Shown here piece by piece: positions 50,786 to 59,480 of a stretch of 64,000 bases of DNA. The notes under the pieces were generated by a model. That model ran no database searches. It saw only the letters and a list, made by a program, of their open reading frames with translations, and had not been told where the DNA came from. A program made the position numbers and the translations under genes. Numbering within the stretch: the first letter of the stretch is position 1; each line of letters opens with the position of its first letter. Origin of the DNA: Lentzea sp. NBRC 102530 (GTDB taxonomy: Bacteria; Actinomycetota; Actinomycetes; Mycobacteriales; Pseudonocardiaceae); assembly GCF_030269365.1 (NCBI RefSeq), contig NZ_BSTF01000002.1, forward strand, positions 620,001 through 684,000. The letters run 5' to 3'.

Positions 50786-51607
50786 TCAGTCGCTCTGCCC
50801 GAGGAGCTGCCCGGCGCGTTCGACGCAGCGCTGCCGGGCGGGGGAGAAGTCGTACGGCATCTTGTGGAACGCCTCGTAGGCGCTCATCACGACCTCGTGC
50901 TCCACGTCGTCTTCGCTGTCGAAGAGCGCCTCGTCGCCGGCGTCCAGCCCGGCCGCCACGACGGCCCGTTCCACCGCTTTGAGGTGGGCGAACCGCTGCT
51001 GGGCGAGCTCTTCGACGCGCGGGTCGTCCGGGTCGACGCCGTCGTCGAGGGACGCCTCGGTCGCGTCGAGGCGGTCCTCCTCGGCCCGCAGTTCCGGATG
51101 GGTGGCCAGCACGATGAACGAGCTGGCCTGGATCGCGGCGGCGACCGGCCCGAAGATCCGTTCCGTCACCATCAGAGCATCCACATCGGACGGTCGCACC
51201 GCGCCGGGCGGCAGGTCCGCGAGGCGGTCCGTCACGAGTTCCGACAGCAAGCCCAGCGGGCTGCCCACGGCCCGCAGGCGCCGCACGGCCGCGAGCTGGC
51301 GCCGGATCTCGGCCTCCTGCGCGGTCAGGGTCTCCTCGAGGCGGCGCAGGTTCTCGTCCATGTCCCGCGCGTCGTCGAACGAGGCCCGCACGTCGCCGAG
51401 TCCCACCCCGGCCTCCGTCATCCTGCGGATCCACAACAGCCGGATCATGTCGTCGTAGCCGTATCGGCGGCGGCCGTCCGCGCCCCGTTCCGGCTCCCGG
51501 AGCAGGCCGATCTGGTGGTAGTGGCGAATGGCCCGCGGGGTCGTCCCGGCGAACGCGGCGGCGTCGCCGATCTTGACCTGACGGGGCGGTGTGAAGGAGA
51601 GCTGCAT
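50786..51607 (-). CDS. MerR-family transcriptional regulator
   Basis: A 273-residue regulator. The winged helix 'VKIGDAAAFAGTTPRAIRHY' and 'HQIGLLREPERGADGRRRYG' is typical MerR, followed by a long dimerisation helix and a ~150-residue C-terminal domain of unknown ligand. No metal-binding Cys cluster is visible, so a drug or small molecule is more likely than a metal. It is convergent with the second response regulator, with only 4 bp between them. Confidence 0.85.
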   Translation of the reverse strand: MQLSFTPPRQVKIGDAAAFAGTTPRAIRHYHQIGLLREPERGADGRRRYGYDDMIRLLWIRRMTEAGVGLGDVRASFDDARDMDENLRRLEETLTAQEAEIRRQLAAVRRLRAVGSPLGLLSELVTDRLADLPPGAVRPSDVDALMVTERIFGPVAAAIQASSFIVLATHPELRAEEDRLDATEASLDDGVDPDDPRVEELAQQRFAHLKAVERAVVAAGLDAGDEALFDSEDDVEHEVVMSAYEAFHKMPYDFSPARQRCVERAGQLLGQSD

Positions 51608-51651
51608 CGGTGCCTTTCGCGCTGTGGTGCCTTCAAGGACAGCACATGCCG

Positions 51652-52632
51652 CTACGTCACCTGCAACTTCAGCCGCCGCGCCTCGGCCACCAGGCCGGCC
51701 GGCAGGCCCGGACCGGCGCAGGCCTGGTCGATCAGCATGCGCCGGTACGGCTCGTTCCGCACCAGGGGCGCCACCTCGACGAGCGCGCGCAGGTCGTCGG
51801 GCGAGCCGGTGAGCCGCGTCCGGTAGGCGGCCGCGGCCGCGCGCAGAGCGGGTTCGGACGGCTCGTGCGTCAGGCCCTGCTCGGCCGAGCGGACCGCGGC
51901 GGCGAAGTCGCCCCGAGCGGCGTGCAGGTCGGCCAGGTCGAGGTGGACGGACCAGTTCGGCGGGTCCAGCTCGACGGCCCGTTCGAACGCGACCGCCGCC
52001 TGCTCCAGATCGCCGAGCTTGCGCCAGGTGCCCGCCCGGACGACCTCGGTCATCACGGACCGTTCCACCGAATCGGCCTGGTCGCACAGCGCGAACGACT
52101 CGTCGGTGAGCCCGCAGCCCCGCAGGAAGATCGCCATCTTGGCCAGCGCGTCCGCCGACGGCCGCCGGGCGCGGACGGCGTCGACGGCGTCGAACCACGG
52201 CCGCAGCCGTTGCCGCATCGGCGCGCTGTCCAGGTCGTGGCCACCGTCGAGCGTGCGCAGCGCGGCCTCGGCGAACGCGTCGGCGCTGACCGCGCCGAGG
52301 AACCGCTCGTCGCTGAACCAGGGGGCCGCCGCCCACGCGATGTCGGGCTGCACCCCCGTGACCGAGCCGAGCATCATCGCCGCGGCGTCCGCGTCACCCT
52401 CGAGGAAGCTGACGTACGACTGCGCCACCGCCTCCCGCAGTGCGGGGTCTCGCAGGACCTCGGCCAGCTCCGCCGGCCTGTCCCGCCACCACTGCGCCAC
52501 GATCGCGTACGGCTCCGGGTTCGCCGGCTCGGCGGCCACCGCGCCGACCACGTACCGCACGGCCTCCGCCAGGTCGCCCCCGCAGTGCGCCATGACCTGC
52601 GCCATGACCATCCCACGCGCTGCTCGTTTCAC
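51652..52632 (-). CDS. Tetratricopeptide-repeat protein
   Basis: A soluble protein of ~326 residues with TPR-like helical pairs, clearest in 'RKLGDLEQAAVAFERAVELD' and 'PNWSVHLDLADLHAARGDFA', and a further repeat before the end. The GTG start (52632) is tentative; an ATG 21 bp later is an alternative. Its role is a protein-protein scaffold of unknown kind. It is divergent from a CPBP-family membrane protease. Confidence 0.72.
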   Translation of the reverse strand: MKRAARGMVMAQVMAHCGGDLAEAVRYVVGAVAAEPANPEPYAIVAQWWRDRPAELAEVLRDPALREAVAQSYVSFLEGDADAAAMMLGSVTGVQPDIAWAAAPWFSDERFLGAVSADAFAEAALRTLDGGHDLDSAPMRQRLRPWFDAVDAVRARRPSADALAKMAIFLRGCGLTDESFALCDQADSVERSVMTEVVRAGTWRKLGDLEQAAVAFERAVELDPPNWSVHLDLADLHAARGDFAAAVRSAEQGLTHEPSEPALRAAAAAYRTRLTGSPDDLRALVEVAPLVRNEPYRRMLIDQACAGPGLPAGLVAEARRLKLQVT

Positions 52633-52746
52633 GGCTGGAGCGTACGCGCGATCGACGCCCCTCAGCGCGTGGTGGAGCAGGCTCCACCCGGAGAACGCCC
52701 CTTGACCGCACTGACGCGCACAAGGTGGATTCCTAGTGTTTCCCGC

Positions 52747-53637
52747 ATGACCCCGACCCCCACCGTCGCTGCCGGGAACCGTTGGCAGGCAACGGTTCAA
52801 CGCTTTCCGCTGATCACCTTCTTCGCCCTCGCCAACGGCATCAGCTGGCTGGCGTGGCTGCCCTACGTCCTGTCGCTCGACGGGTTCGGCGTGCTGCACT
52901 TCCGGTACCCGGACCTGCTGATGGGCAACCAGCTCACCGCGATCCTGCCCGGCGCGTACCTGGGTCCGCTGACCGCGGCGTTCACCGTCACCGCCGTCAC
53001 CGAGGGCAGGGAAGGCCTGCGGCGGTGGCGCAGGCGGCTCTTCCAGTTCCGCGCCGGCGTCGGCTGGTACGCGTTCGCGTTGTTCGCCGTTCCCGTCGCG
53101 GTCCTGCTCGGCACGATGGCGGCGACGGACGCCGAAGGCCTCCGCACCCCCTCGCTGATGGTGCTGGCCGTCTACGTCCCGATGCTGGTGCTCCAGTTCT
53201 TCACGACCGGCCTGGCGGAGGAACCGGGCTGGCGCGACTTCGCGCTCAGCCGCCTGCAGCAGCGGCACCACCCGATGGCCGCCACGTTCATCCTCGGCGT
53301 CCTGTGGACCATCTGGCACCTGCCGCTGTTCCTCACGCCCTGGGGCGGCCCGGACGTCACGGCCGAGACGATCGTCCGCTTCGCCGTGATAGCCCTGGAG
53401 ATGAGCTTCCTGATCACCCTGGTCTACAACAAGGGACGCCAGAGCCTGCCCCTGGTCATGCTGTTGCACTGCTCCATCAACAACTTCCAGTCCGTCGCGT
53501 TCTCCGAGTTCTTCCCGGACGCCGGCGAGCAGGCGTTGTGGGGCCCCGCGCTCGGGCTCGGCGTGCTGACCCTGGTCGTCGTGGCGGTCACGAAGGGACG
53601 GCTCGGCTACACCGCGGAGCCGCGAGCCGAGGTGTGA
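52747..53637 (+). CDS. CPBP-family intramembrane glutamic endopeptidase
   Basis: A 296-residue membrane protein with eight predicted helices. The CPBP motif 'LAEEPGWRDFALSRLQ' holds the catalytic glutamates, followed by the histidine sites in 'VLWTIWHLPLFLTPW' and 'VMLLHCSINN'. Such proteins cut membrane peptides or act as bacteriocin-immunity factors. The ATG is 9 residues before the first helix. It is a single gene; the upstream divergent gap has a TTGACC box and an AT-containing segment. Confidence 0.85.
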   Translation: MTPTPTVAAGNRWQATVQRFPLITFFALANGISWLAWLPYVLSLDGFGVLHFRYPDLLMGNQLTAILPGAYLGPLTAAFTVTAVTEGREGLRRWRRRLFQFRAGVGWYAFALFAVPVAVLLGTMAATDAEGLRTPSLMVLAVYVPMLVLQFFTTGLAEEPGWRDFALSRLQQRHHPMAATFILGVLWTIWHLPLFLTPWGGPDVTAETIVRFAVIALEMSFLITLVYNKGRQSLPLVMLLHCSINNFQSVAFSEFFPDAGEQALWGPALGLGVLTLVVVAVTKGRLGYTAEPRAEV

Positions 53638-53680
53638 CACACCCTCCCGCGGCCGTCTGTGCGGACCTGGCGTCGAGATC

Positions 53681-53893
53681 ATGAACGACGGACGAGCGAT
53701 CGAGGCTCTGCACAAGCGCTGGGTGTTCGGCTGGGACCGCCGTGCCGGGGACGCGCCGTTCGACTTCCGCGGCGCGTTCGGCGAGTTCTACGACTTCGGC
53801 TCACCGGACCTCCGGCTCTACGACGACTTCGACCCCGGACACCGGGTGGCGACGACCTCGCCGGTCTGGCGCAAGACGCCGGATTCCACCGGG
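53681..53893 (+). pseudogene. Truncated NTF2-like (SnoaL-type) protein, N-terminal part
   Basis: The open frame starts with an ATG and reads 'ALHKRWVFGWDRRAGDAPFD', then FRGAFGEFYDFGSPDLRLYD and DFDPGHRVATTSPVW, a clear NTF2-like start as in nuclear-transport-factor-2 family proteins ('YDDFDP..RVA'). It then turns into unrelated text at about 53880, next to the end of the following minus-strand gene. The C-terminal half of the domain is gone, so this is a broken copy. Confidence 0.6.
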
Positions 53894-54295
53894 TCACTTG
53901 GGGTGGCGGACTCCGGCGTAGAGCACCGTGCCCCCGGCGAACGCGGCCGCCAGACCCGCCCAGCCGCGCTGGTTCGCCGCCAGCACCGCCGGGTCCTGCT
54001 CGAGGCTGCCGGCCGTGGTCCCGGTCAGCAGTGGCAACGCGAAGAGCAGCGCCCCGCCGAGGAGCGCGACCACCGCCACCGCGACCGCCCACGCCGGCAG
54101 CGTCGGGTCGTCGAAGTTGAAGCCGCCTCTGGTCAGGAACACCGCCGCCACCATGAGAGCCAACGAGATCACCGTCAGCACGAGGTTCGCCGATCTCGGC
54201 AGCAGCGGGCTGCCGGTGGCGAAACTCGACAGGACGACGACGGCGTCGAGGACGACCACCACGAGCGCGGCCCACTGCAGCGGCACCAGTTTCAT
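53894..54295 (-). CDS. Small four-helix membrane protein
   Basis: A 133-residue integral membrane protein with helices at residues ~5-25, ~35-55, ~68-90 and ~112-128 ('WAALVVVVLDAVVVLSSF', 'LVLTVISLALMVAAVFLT', 'WAVAVAVVALLGGALLFAL', 'WAGLAAAFAGGTVLYAG'). I recognise no family. It stands alone, convergent with the truncated NTF2-like gene. Confidence 0.6.
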   Translation of the reverse strand: MKLVPLQWAALVVVVLDAVVVLSSFATGSPLLPRSANLVLTVISLALMVAAVFLTRGGFNFDDPTLPAWAVAVAVVALLGGALLFALPLLTGTTAGSLEQDPAVLAANQRGWAGLAAAFAGGTVLYAGVRHPK

Positions 54296-54350
54296 GCCTC
54301 AGCAGCCTAGGGTGCCGCGGATCGTGCCGGGGTGCGAACGCGGCCCCTGA

Positions 54351-55730
54351 TCAGTTCCGCAGGGTCGGCGGCACGTACTCGAACGTCGGGCCCGCCGTCG
54401 CCGTGCCGTCCGCCAGCGGCATCATCATCAACGCCTGGGCCTGCGCCTTCACCTGGTACATCGTCCCGACCGTGGCACCGAGCCGGGCGGGCTCGCCGTT
54501 GAACGCCTGCTCCAACTCCTGCAGCAGCCGGCAGTAGGTGACGTTGAACCGCTCCTGCGCGAGGCGGATCTCGCTGCCCTCCGGGTGATCGCTGGTGCGG
54601 GGGTCGGGCCGCATCGGCATGACGGCGTCGAAGTCGACCGCGATCGCCTCGCCGGTCGGACCGGACTGCGGCGTGTCCCCGGTCTGGTAACGGCGGCCGT
54701 GCTTGAGTTCCTGGAACCGGTAGTAGTGCGCCACTTCCTCCCGTTCGGGGTGGAAGACGTCGCGGTCGCCGTCCCACACGTCGGTCCGCGCGGCGCCCTC
54801 ACCCTGTTCGGTGATCTCGGTCAGCGCGGCCAGCGCGGACTTCAGGTCGTGCACCGGGAGGACCGCGCCACCGCCGCCCCGCAGGTGGAACTCGCCGACC
54901 TGCCGTGCCGGATCGCCGCTGAACACGGCCTCCTCGCCCAGGTCGTCGCACAGCCGGCGGAGGCCCTGCTCGACGGCGGCGTAGAACTGCCCGATCGTCT
55001 CGTAGGAGTCGGCTTCCGGTGGCGCGTCGACCGTGGCGGGCTGTTCGATCCGCAGGAACGTCTCCAGTGCCTCCGGTCCGAACGGCGTGAGGTGCACCTG
55101 GAACGAGTTGTCGCTGTGCGGCAACGGATGCGGGTACGCCGGGAGCAACGCGGGGGAGTCGAGCCGCGGGGTGCCGCCGACCGCGTTGAGCAGGTTCGCC
55201 GCGAGTGCGAGGTGCAGCATCTCCTCGGCGAGCACGCTGCCCACGACCTGTGCGGCCTCGGCGTTGCGGCCCGGGTCGAGCGAGTACAGCGCGCACAGGT
55301 ACGGCGGGATCGTCGAGTGCTCCAGTTCGACCGCCCACTGCAGGTGGCGGCGGAGGTCCTCCAGCGACTCGATCCGGGTGGGCGGCCTCAGTTCCACCAC
55401 CACTCGGTACGACGCGGGCTCGGAGGTGACGTGCAGGCCGGACTCGTCGAACAGGCGCCGCAGCGACGCCTGCCACACCGGGTTGCCGACGGCCTCGTCC
55501 AGTTCGCCGCCCGACCTCCACTCCGCGACGTGGACGAACCGCGCGTCCGGTCCGTCGCCGAGGGGCGCGTGCAGGCGGGAACGCACGAAGCCGGGCTGGG
55601 CCGACATGATCCGCGCGTTCTCCTGGTACGCCTCGACGAACTGCTCGGCCTCGCCGGCCGGCACGGTGTAGTTCTTGATCACGACGACCGGCTCGTTCGT
55701 GCCGGTGGCCGACTCCAGGGATTGGCTCAC
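54351..55730 (-). CDS. Fusion of antibiotic-biosynthesis monooxygenase domain and VioB-like ferritin-like domain
   Basis: A 459-residue protein with two domains. Residues ~15-110 form an ABM-like ferredoxin fold ('VVVIKNYTVPAGEAEQFVEA', 'GPDARFVHVAEWRSGGELDE'). The rest is a ferritin-like four-helix domain of the VioB group, with iron-ligand-type patterns 'LQWAVELEHSTIPPYLCALY' and 'VGSVLAEEMLHLALAANLLN', and 'ERFNVTYCRLLQELEQAFNG' near the end. VioB-like enzymes take part in the oxidative dimerisation of amino-acid-derived imines in natural products. No other biosynthetic genes are adjacent. Confidence 0.75.
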   Translation of the reverse strand: MSQSLESATGTNEPVVVIKNYTVPAGEAEQFVEAYQENARIMSAQPGFVRSRLHAPLGDGPDARFVHVAEWRSGGELDEAVGNPVWQASLRRLFDESGLHVTSEPASYRVVVELRPPTRIESLEDLRRHLQWAVELEHSTIPPYLCALYSLDPGRNAEAAQVVGSVLAEEMLHLALAANLLNAVGGTPRLDSPALLPAYPHPLPHSDNSFQVHLTPFGPEALETFLRIEQPATVDAPPEADSYETIGQFYAAVEQGLRRLCDDLGEEAVFSGDPARQVGEFHLRGGGGAVLPVHDLKSALAALTEITEQGEGAARTDVWDGDRDVFHPEREEVAHYYRFQELKHGRRYQTGDTPQSGPTGEAIAVDFDAVMPMRPDPRTSDHPEGSEIRLAQERFNVTYCRLLQELEQAFNGEPARLGATVGTMYQVKAQAQALMMMPLADGTATAGPTFEYVPPTLRN

Positions 55731-55789
55731 GTTCAGGAAGACAGGACAGCCCCCGAGCTTGTGACAACGCGCGGCTCTACGGTGGTGGT

Positions 55790-56416
55790 GTGGCCGACAC
55801 CCGACAACGCCTCATCGACGGCGCGATCGAGACCCTCCGCACGCACGGTCTGACCGGCACGACGGCGCGCAGCATCGCGGCCACCGCCGGCGTCAACCAG
55901 GCGCTGGTCTTCTACCACTTCGGCACCGTCCACGACCTGCTCCAGGCCGCCTGCCTCGCCGCCACGCGGGCGCGCGTCGAGCCGTTCGTCGACCGCCTCG
56001 AACAGATCACCGACCTGCGGCAACTCCTCGCGCTCGGCCGGTCCCTGCACACCGAGGAACGCGCCGAGGGCAACGTCATGGTGCTCGCCCAGCTGCTCGC
56101 GGGCGCCCAGACCAGTCCCGAACTCGCCGAGGCCACGGCCGCGTCCCTGCACCTGTGGATCGCTCCGATCGAAGGGGCCCTGACCAGGTTGCTCACCGGT
56201 TCGCCGCTGTCCGACCTGATCGACACGGCGGGGCTCGCCCGCGCGGTCAGCGCCGGGTTCATCGGCCTCGAGCTGTACGAGGGCGTCGACCCGGACGGGG
56301 CGAAGGCGGCGCTGGACGCCCTCGACCGGCTGGCCGTGCTCATCGAGGTCGTGGACGACCTCGGCCCCGTCGCCCACCGGGCCCTGCGTGCCAAGCTCCG
56401 CAGGAAGAAGTTTTGA
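55790..56416 (+). CDS. TetR-family repressor of the SRPBCC/DUF4166 operon
   Basis: A 208-residue regulator starting at GTG. The N-terminal helix-turn-helix 'LTGTTARSIAATAGVNQALV' and 'FYHFGTVHDLLQAACLAAT' is a standard TetR type. The effector pocket is unassigned. Its stop codon lies inside the first of two TTTGAGC-N4-GCTCAAA palindromes, and the second lies just before the next gene. So it probably represses the two downstream genes. It is divergent from the ABM-VioB-like gene. Confidence 0.9.
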   Translation: MADTRQRLIDGAIETLRTHGLTGTTARSIAATAGVNQALVFYHFGTVHDLLQAACLAATRARVEPFVDRLEQITDLRQLLALGRSLHTEERAEGNVMVLAQLLAGAQTSPELAEATAASLHLWIAPIEGALTRLLTGSPLSDLIDTAGLARAVSAGFIGLELYEGVDPDGAKAALDALDRLAVLIEVVDDLGPVAHRALRAKLRRKKF

Positions 56417-56429
56417 GCATCTGCTCAAA
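56412..56429. promoter_or_regulatory. TetR-type operator, site 1 (TTTGAGC-N4-GCTCAAA)
   Basis: TTTGAGCATCTGCTCAAA is a palindrome with 7-bp perfect arms (8 bp with the flanking T/A) overlapping the TGA stop codon of the TetR gene. The same half-sites recur 35 bp away, centre to centre. Confidence 0.8.
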
Positions 56430-56446
56430 ACTGGGTTACCCTTCGA

Positions 56447-56464
56447 TTTGAGCGATCGCTCAAA
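56447..56464. promoter_or_regulatory. TetR-type operator, site 2 (TTTGAGC-N4-GCTCAAA)
   Basis: TTTGAGCGATCGCTCAAA is a fully perfect 18-bp palindrome ending 14 bp before the SRPBCC gene. It shares both half-sites with site 1 and differs only in the 4-bp centre. The region between holds the promoter of the SRPBCC operon. Confidence 0.85.
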
Positions 56465-56478
56465 CGGGAGGGGGTCCC

Positions 56479-57186
56479 ATGGCGCGACGACGAGCGCTCT
56501 ACGTGGAGACGGTGATCCGGGCCGACCTCGACGAGGTGTGGCGGCTCACCCAGGAGCCGCGCCCGCACCAGCGGTGGGACGTGCGGTTCAGCACGATCGA
56601 CTACCTGCCGAAGGCGAGCGAGGACGCGGAGCAGCACTTCCGGTACGCGGTCCGCGTGCTGGGCCTCGAGGTGGGCGGGGTCGGCGTCAGCGTCGGCGAG
56701 CGCGTCAAGCCGGACGGGTCCCGGACGTCGGCGCTGCGCTTCAGTTCGGCGCACCCGTTGTCGCTGATCCGCAGCGGCGCGGGCTACTGGCGGTACGTGC
56801 CGACCGGTGACGGCGTCCGGTTCCTCACCGGCTACGACTACCGGCCCGGCTGGGGACGTCTGGGCGCGCTGGCCGACCGCCCGTTCCGCCGGCTGATGGG
56901 CTGGGGCACGGCCTGGTCGTTCGACCGGCTCCGGCTCTGGCTCGAACACGGTGTGCCGCCCGAGAAGTCGCTCCGGCGTGCCCTCGCGGACGCCGGCACG
57001 AGACTCGCCGTCTGCGCCACCGCCTGGGCGGCCGCGCCGAAACCGGTCGCCGCGGCCCTCACCCTCGGCGCGCTGCTGGCGCCGCCGCTGCCGTCGACCC
57101 CGGCCGCGCGGAGGTGCCGGCGGACGCCGCCGGACCGCCGTTCGTCCACCGCGCCGTCCACCCTGTCCACTTTGGAGCGCCCGTGA
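56479..57186 (+). CDS. SRPBCC-family protein
   Basis: A 235-residue protein with a Bet v1-like lipid-binding cavity: 'ALYVETVIRADLDEVWRLTQ' and 'PHQRWDVRFSTIDYLPKASE' match the START-like group. The tail after residue ~180 is Ala/Pro-rich, may be membrane-close, and becomes Ser/Arg/Pro-rich at the end. It overlaps the DUF4166 gene by a GTGA, and GGGAGGGGGTC lies upstream. The pair is controlled by the TetR gene before it, as the two operators show. The ligand is probably a lipid or a pigment. Confidence 0.82.
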   Translation: MARRRALYVETVIRADLDEVWRLTQEPRPHQRWDVRFSTIDYLPKASEDAEQHFRYAVRVLGLEVGGVGVSVGERVKPDGSRTSALRFSSAHPLSLIRSGAGYWRYVPTGDGVRFLTGYDYRPGWGRLGALADRPFRRLMGWGTAWSFDRLRLWLEHGVPPEKSLRRALADAGTRLAVCATAWAAAPKPVAAALTLGALLAPPLPSTPAARRCRRTPPDRRSSTAPSTLSTLERP

Positions 57187-57851
57187 CGTCGATCTTCCAG
57201 CGCGCCCTCGGCGCCGACTTCGAGCTCCTGCACCCGCGACTGCGCCGCCGGTTCGGGTTCGGCAGCGACGACGGCATCGCCTGCGTGGGGACGGGGGTGA
57301 TGGACCGGGTGTGGCACGGCCGCGGCTTCACCAGGCCGTTCCTCTGGCTCGGTGCCCAGCGGCACATCCTGCTGCCCAGCCGGGGCAGCGACGTCCCGTT
57401 CACCATCCAGAACTACCCGTACCGCGACTCCCTCGGCCGCGAGACGGTCACCTTCGTGCGCACCTTCGTGTTCGACCGGCCGCGGCGCTGGGACGCGACG
57501 ATGATCTACAGTCCCGAACGCGGCTGCGTCGTGGATTACCTGGGGACGCACCAGCACGTGTCCGTGGACCTGCACCTGTCCGTTGTGGACGGTGCGCTGG
57601 TGATCCGCAGCGGCGAGCAGCGCTTTCACGAAGGGCCGCTGCACTTCCGCATCCCCTCGTCGGTCACCGGCACCGCCGAGGTCCGCGAGTCCTACGACGA
57701 GGGTGCGGGGCGGTTCCGCATCGACGTCGAGGTGTCGAACCACCGGTTCGGGCCGCTGTTCGGGTATTCCGGCACGTTCACCTGCGCGTTCCCCCAGGTC
57801 GCGGGTGTTCCGGAGGAGATCAGGCCGATCCGGGAGCAGGCGAGGGTCTGA
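57183..57851 (+). CDS. DUF4166-domain protein
   Basis: A 222-residue protein of the DUF4166 family: 'SIFQRALGADFELLHPRLRR' at the start, 'GTGVMDRVWHGRGFTRPFLW' and 'FTIQNYPYRDSLGRETVTFV' in the middle, and a C-terminal 'FGYSGTFTCAFPQ' strand. DUF4166 domains occur alone or fused to saccharopine-dehydrogenase-like enzymes and SRPBCC proteins. The function is unknown. It starts in the stop codon of the SRPBCC gene (GTGA), which fits a joint complex. Confidence 0.82.
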   Translation: MTSIFQRALGADFELLHPRLRRRFGFGSDDGIACVGTGVMDRVWHGRGFTRPFLWLGAQRHILLPSRGSDVPFTIQNYPYRDSLGRETVTFVRTFVFDRPRRWDATMIYSPERGCVVDYLGTHQHVSVDLHLSVVDGALVIRSGEQRFHEGPLHFRIPSSVTGTAEVRESYDEGAGRFRIDVEVSNHRFGPLFGYSGTFTCAFPQVAGVPEEIRPIREQARV

Positions 57852-57854
57852 GGG

Positions 57855-57935
57855 GCGGAGGCGGCCGGCTTCGAGGTGGCGCCGGCGACCATCGAGATCG
57901 CCGGCCCTCCGTCGCTCTGCGAGAGCTGTTTCGGC
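57855..57935 (+). pseudogene. Possible Fur-family C-terminal fragment
   Basis: Just after the DUF4166 stop, one frame reads 'AEAAGFEVAPATIEIAGPPS' then LCESCFG. The G-F-x-V...E-I-x-G...C-x-x-C order resembles the end of Fur/Zur proteins, where the two Cys bind structural zinc. The match is short and there is no upstream part, so it is a weak call. Confidence 0.35.
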
Positions 57936-57967
57936 CCGCGGAGCCGACCTCGCGCTGATCCTGGGGT

Positions 57968-59395
57968 TCACGCCACCGTTCGGGCGCTGACCTCCTTGCG
58001 GGACTTCACGAACCCGATGATCCCGTCGAGGACCAGGAACGCCACCAGGCTGATGCCGAGCAACGGCATGGCGATGCCGAGCGCGATCAGCACGAGCGGT
58101 GCCGGGATGACGAACCACAGCGGCAGCTGCTGCCAGCCACCGCGCCGGGGAGCCGTGCCGAACGGCGCTGTGCGGTCCGCGCGAGTGGGACGGCGCTGCC
58201 ACCACATCCGGTAGCCGAAGAAGATCAGCGTGAGGATCGTGGCGGCCAGCAGCAGGAGTGCGATCTGGTTGGCGAGGCCGAACAGCAGGCCCATGTGGGC
58301 GAGAACGCCCAAAGTGGACAGTTGGGCGAGGAACGGCCGGTCGGCGAAGTCCGCGCGGGCCGTGACGGTGCCGGTGGCGGGGTCGACGGCGGCCTTGTCC
58401 TGCCGGACCGGCCAGAGCTGGTCGGTCTGCGCGACGGACCACGCGGTGCCCGGTGCCGTGGCCGGGGTGAGTTCGAGCGGCCCGTCGAGACCGGCCCCGC
58501 GACCGGCGGCGAGCACGGTGTCGAACGTCCTGGCGTCGACCGGCCCGGAGGTGCCCGCGCTGCCGTCGTGCTGCGCGTGTTCGCTCGTCGCGGCGGGTGC
58601 GGAGCCGGGCAGCGCGGTGTCGAGGGCAGGCGCCTTGGCGTTGAGGGCGGTCAGCACGGCGCTGAAGTTCTCGCCGGCGTAGTTCGACCACGTCAGTCCG
58701 GTGGCGGACAGGAACAGCGCGCCCACCAGGGCCCAGACGCCGAGGCTCGCGTGCCACGAGCGGCTCCCGCGCACGCCCTTGGCGCCCTTCTCCGGCAGCA
58801 GCACCGCGCGGACCCGGCGCTGGGCGGTGCGGCGGCGCTGGAGCCACAGCACGAGGCCGACGACCGCGAGCACCCAGAGCCAACTGGCCGCGAGCTCCGA
58901 GTAGAGGTTGCCGACCGCGCCGAGCTGGAGGTCGCGGTGGAACTGGTCGAGCCACGTGACGGCCGGTGTCGCGCCCGCCCACGTCGTGAGCTCGCCCTTC
59001 ACCTCGGCGGTGTACGGGTCGACGTAGACGGTCTTGCTGTACTCCTCGGCGAGGCCGGGGGCGGCGAACACGACGCGCGTGGTGGCCTCGGGGTCGTCGA
59101 AGAGCTGCACGGCGGTCACGGTGCCCTCGGGCAACGCGGCCTGCGCGGCGGCGACCTGGTCGGAGACGGGACGGGCGGTGCCCGCGGGCTCCACCCACAG
59201 CTTGTCGTCGTAGAGCACGTCGTCGATCTGGGGCGCGAACGCGTACAGCATGCCGGTCACGGCGGCCACGACCAGGAACGGGCCGATGAGCACGCCGGCG
59301 TAGAAGTGCAGCCTGCGCAGCAGCGGTACGACGGAGATCTGGCCGGCGCGGGGTGTCTCGTCTGTTCTTTCGAGCTCGAGCAGGGGAGCGGACAC
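57968..59395 (-). CDS. PepSY-domain membrane protein
   Basis: A 475-residue membrane protein with about five helices and two PepSY-type segments. 'LLRRLHFYAGVLIGPFLVVA' opens it, 'VTWLDQFHRDLQLGAVGNLY' and 'SWHASLGVWALVGALFLSAT' mark the PepSY-TM core. A His-rich loop 'TSEHAQHDGSAG' may bind metal. PepSY-TM proteins often serve in iron or siderophore reduction at the membrane. A TauE-like gene follows 3' of it on the upstream side, and the possible Fur remnant is next to its end. Confidence 0.85.
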   Translation of the reverse strand: MSAPLLELERTDETPRAGQISVVPLLRRLHFYAGVLIGPFLVVAAVTGMLYAFAPQIDDVLYDDKLWVEPAGTARPVSDQVAAAQAALPEGTVTAVQLFDDPEATTRVVFAAPGLAEEYSKTVYVDPYTAEVKGELTTWAGATPAVTWLDQFHRDLQLGAVGNLYSELAASWLWVLAVVGLVLWLQRRRTAQRRVRAVLLPEKGAKGVRGSRSWHASLGVWALVGALFLSATGLTWSNYAGENFSAVLTALNAKAPALDTALPGSAPAATSEHAQHDGSAGTSGPVDARTFDTVLAAGRGAGLDGPLELTPATAPGTAWSVAQTDQLWPVRQDKAAVDPATGTVTARADFADRPFLAQLSTLGVLAHMGLLFGLANQIALLLLAATILTLIFFGYRMWWQRRPTRADRTAPFGTAPRRGGWQQLPLWFVIPAPLVLIALGIAMPLLGISLVAFLVLDGIIGFVKSRKEVSARTVA

Positions 59396-59480
59396 GGGGG
59401 ACCTCGGTGGTGGGGAGGGAGTGCGGGGGTTGGAGACGTAGTCGGCTGCGACCCGCGTCTGGTTCCCCGATCGGTTCAGG

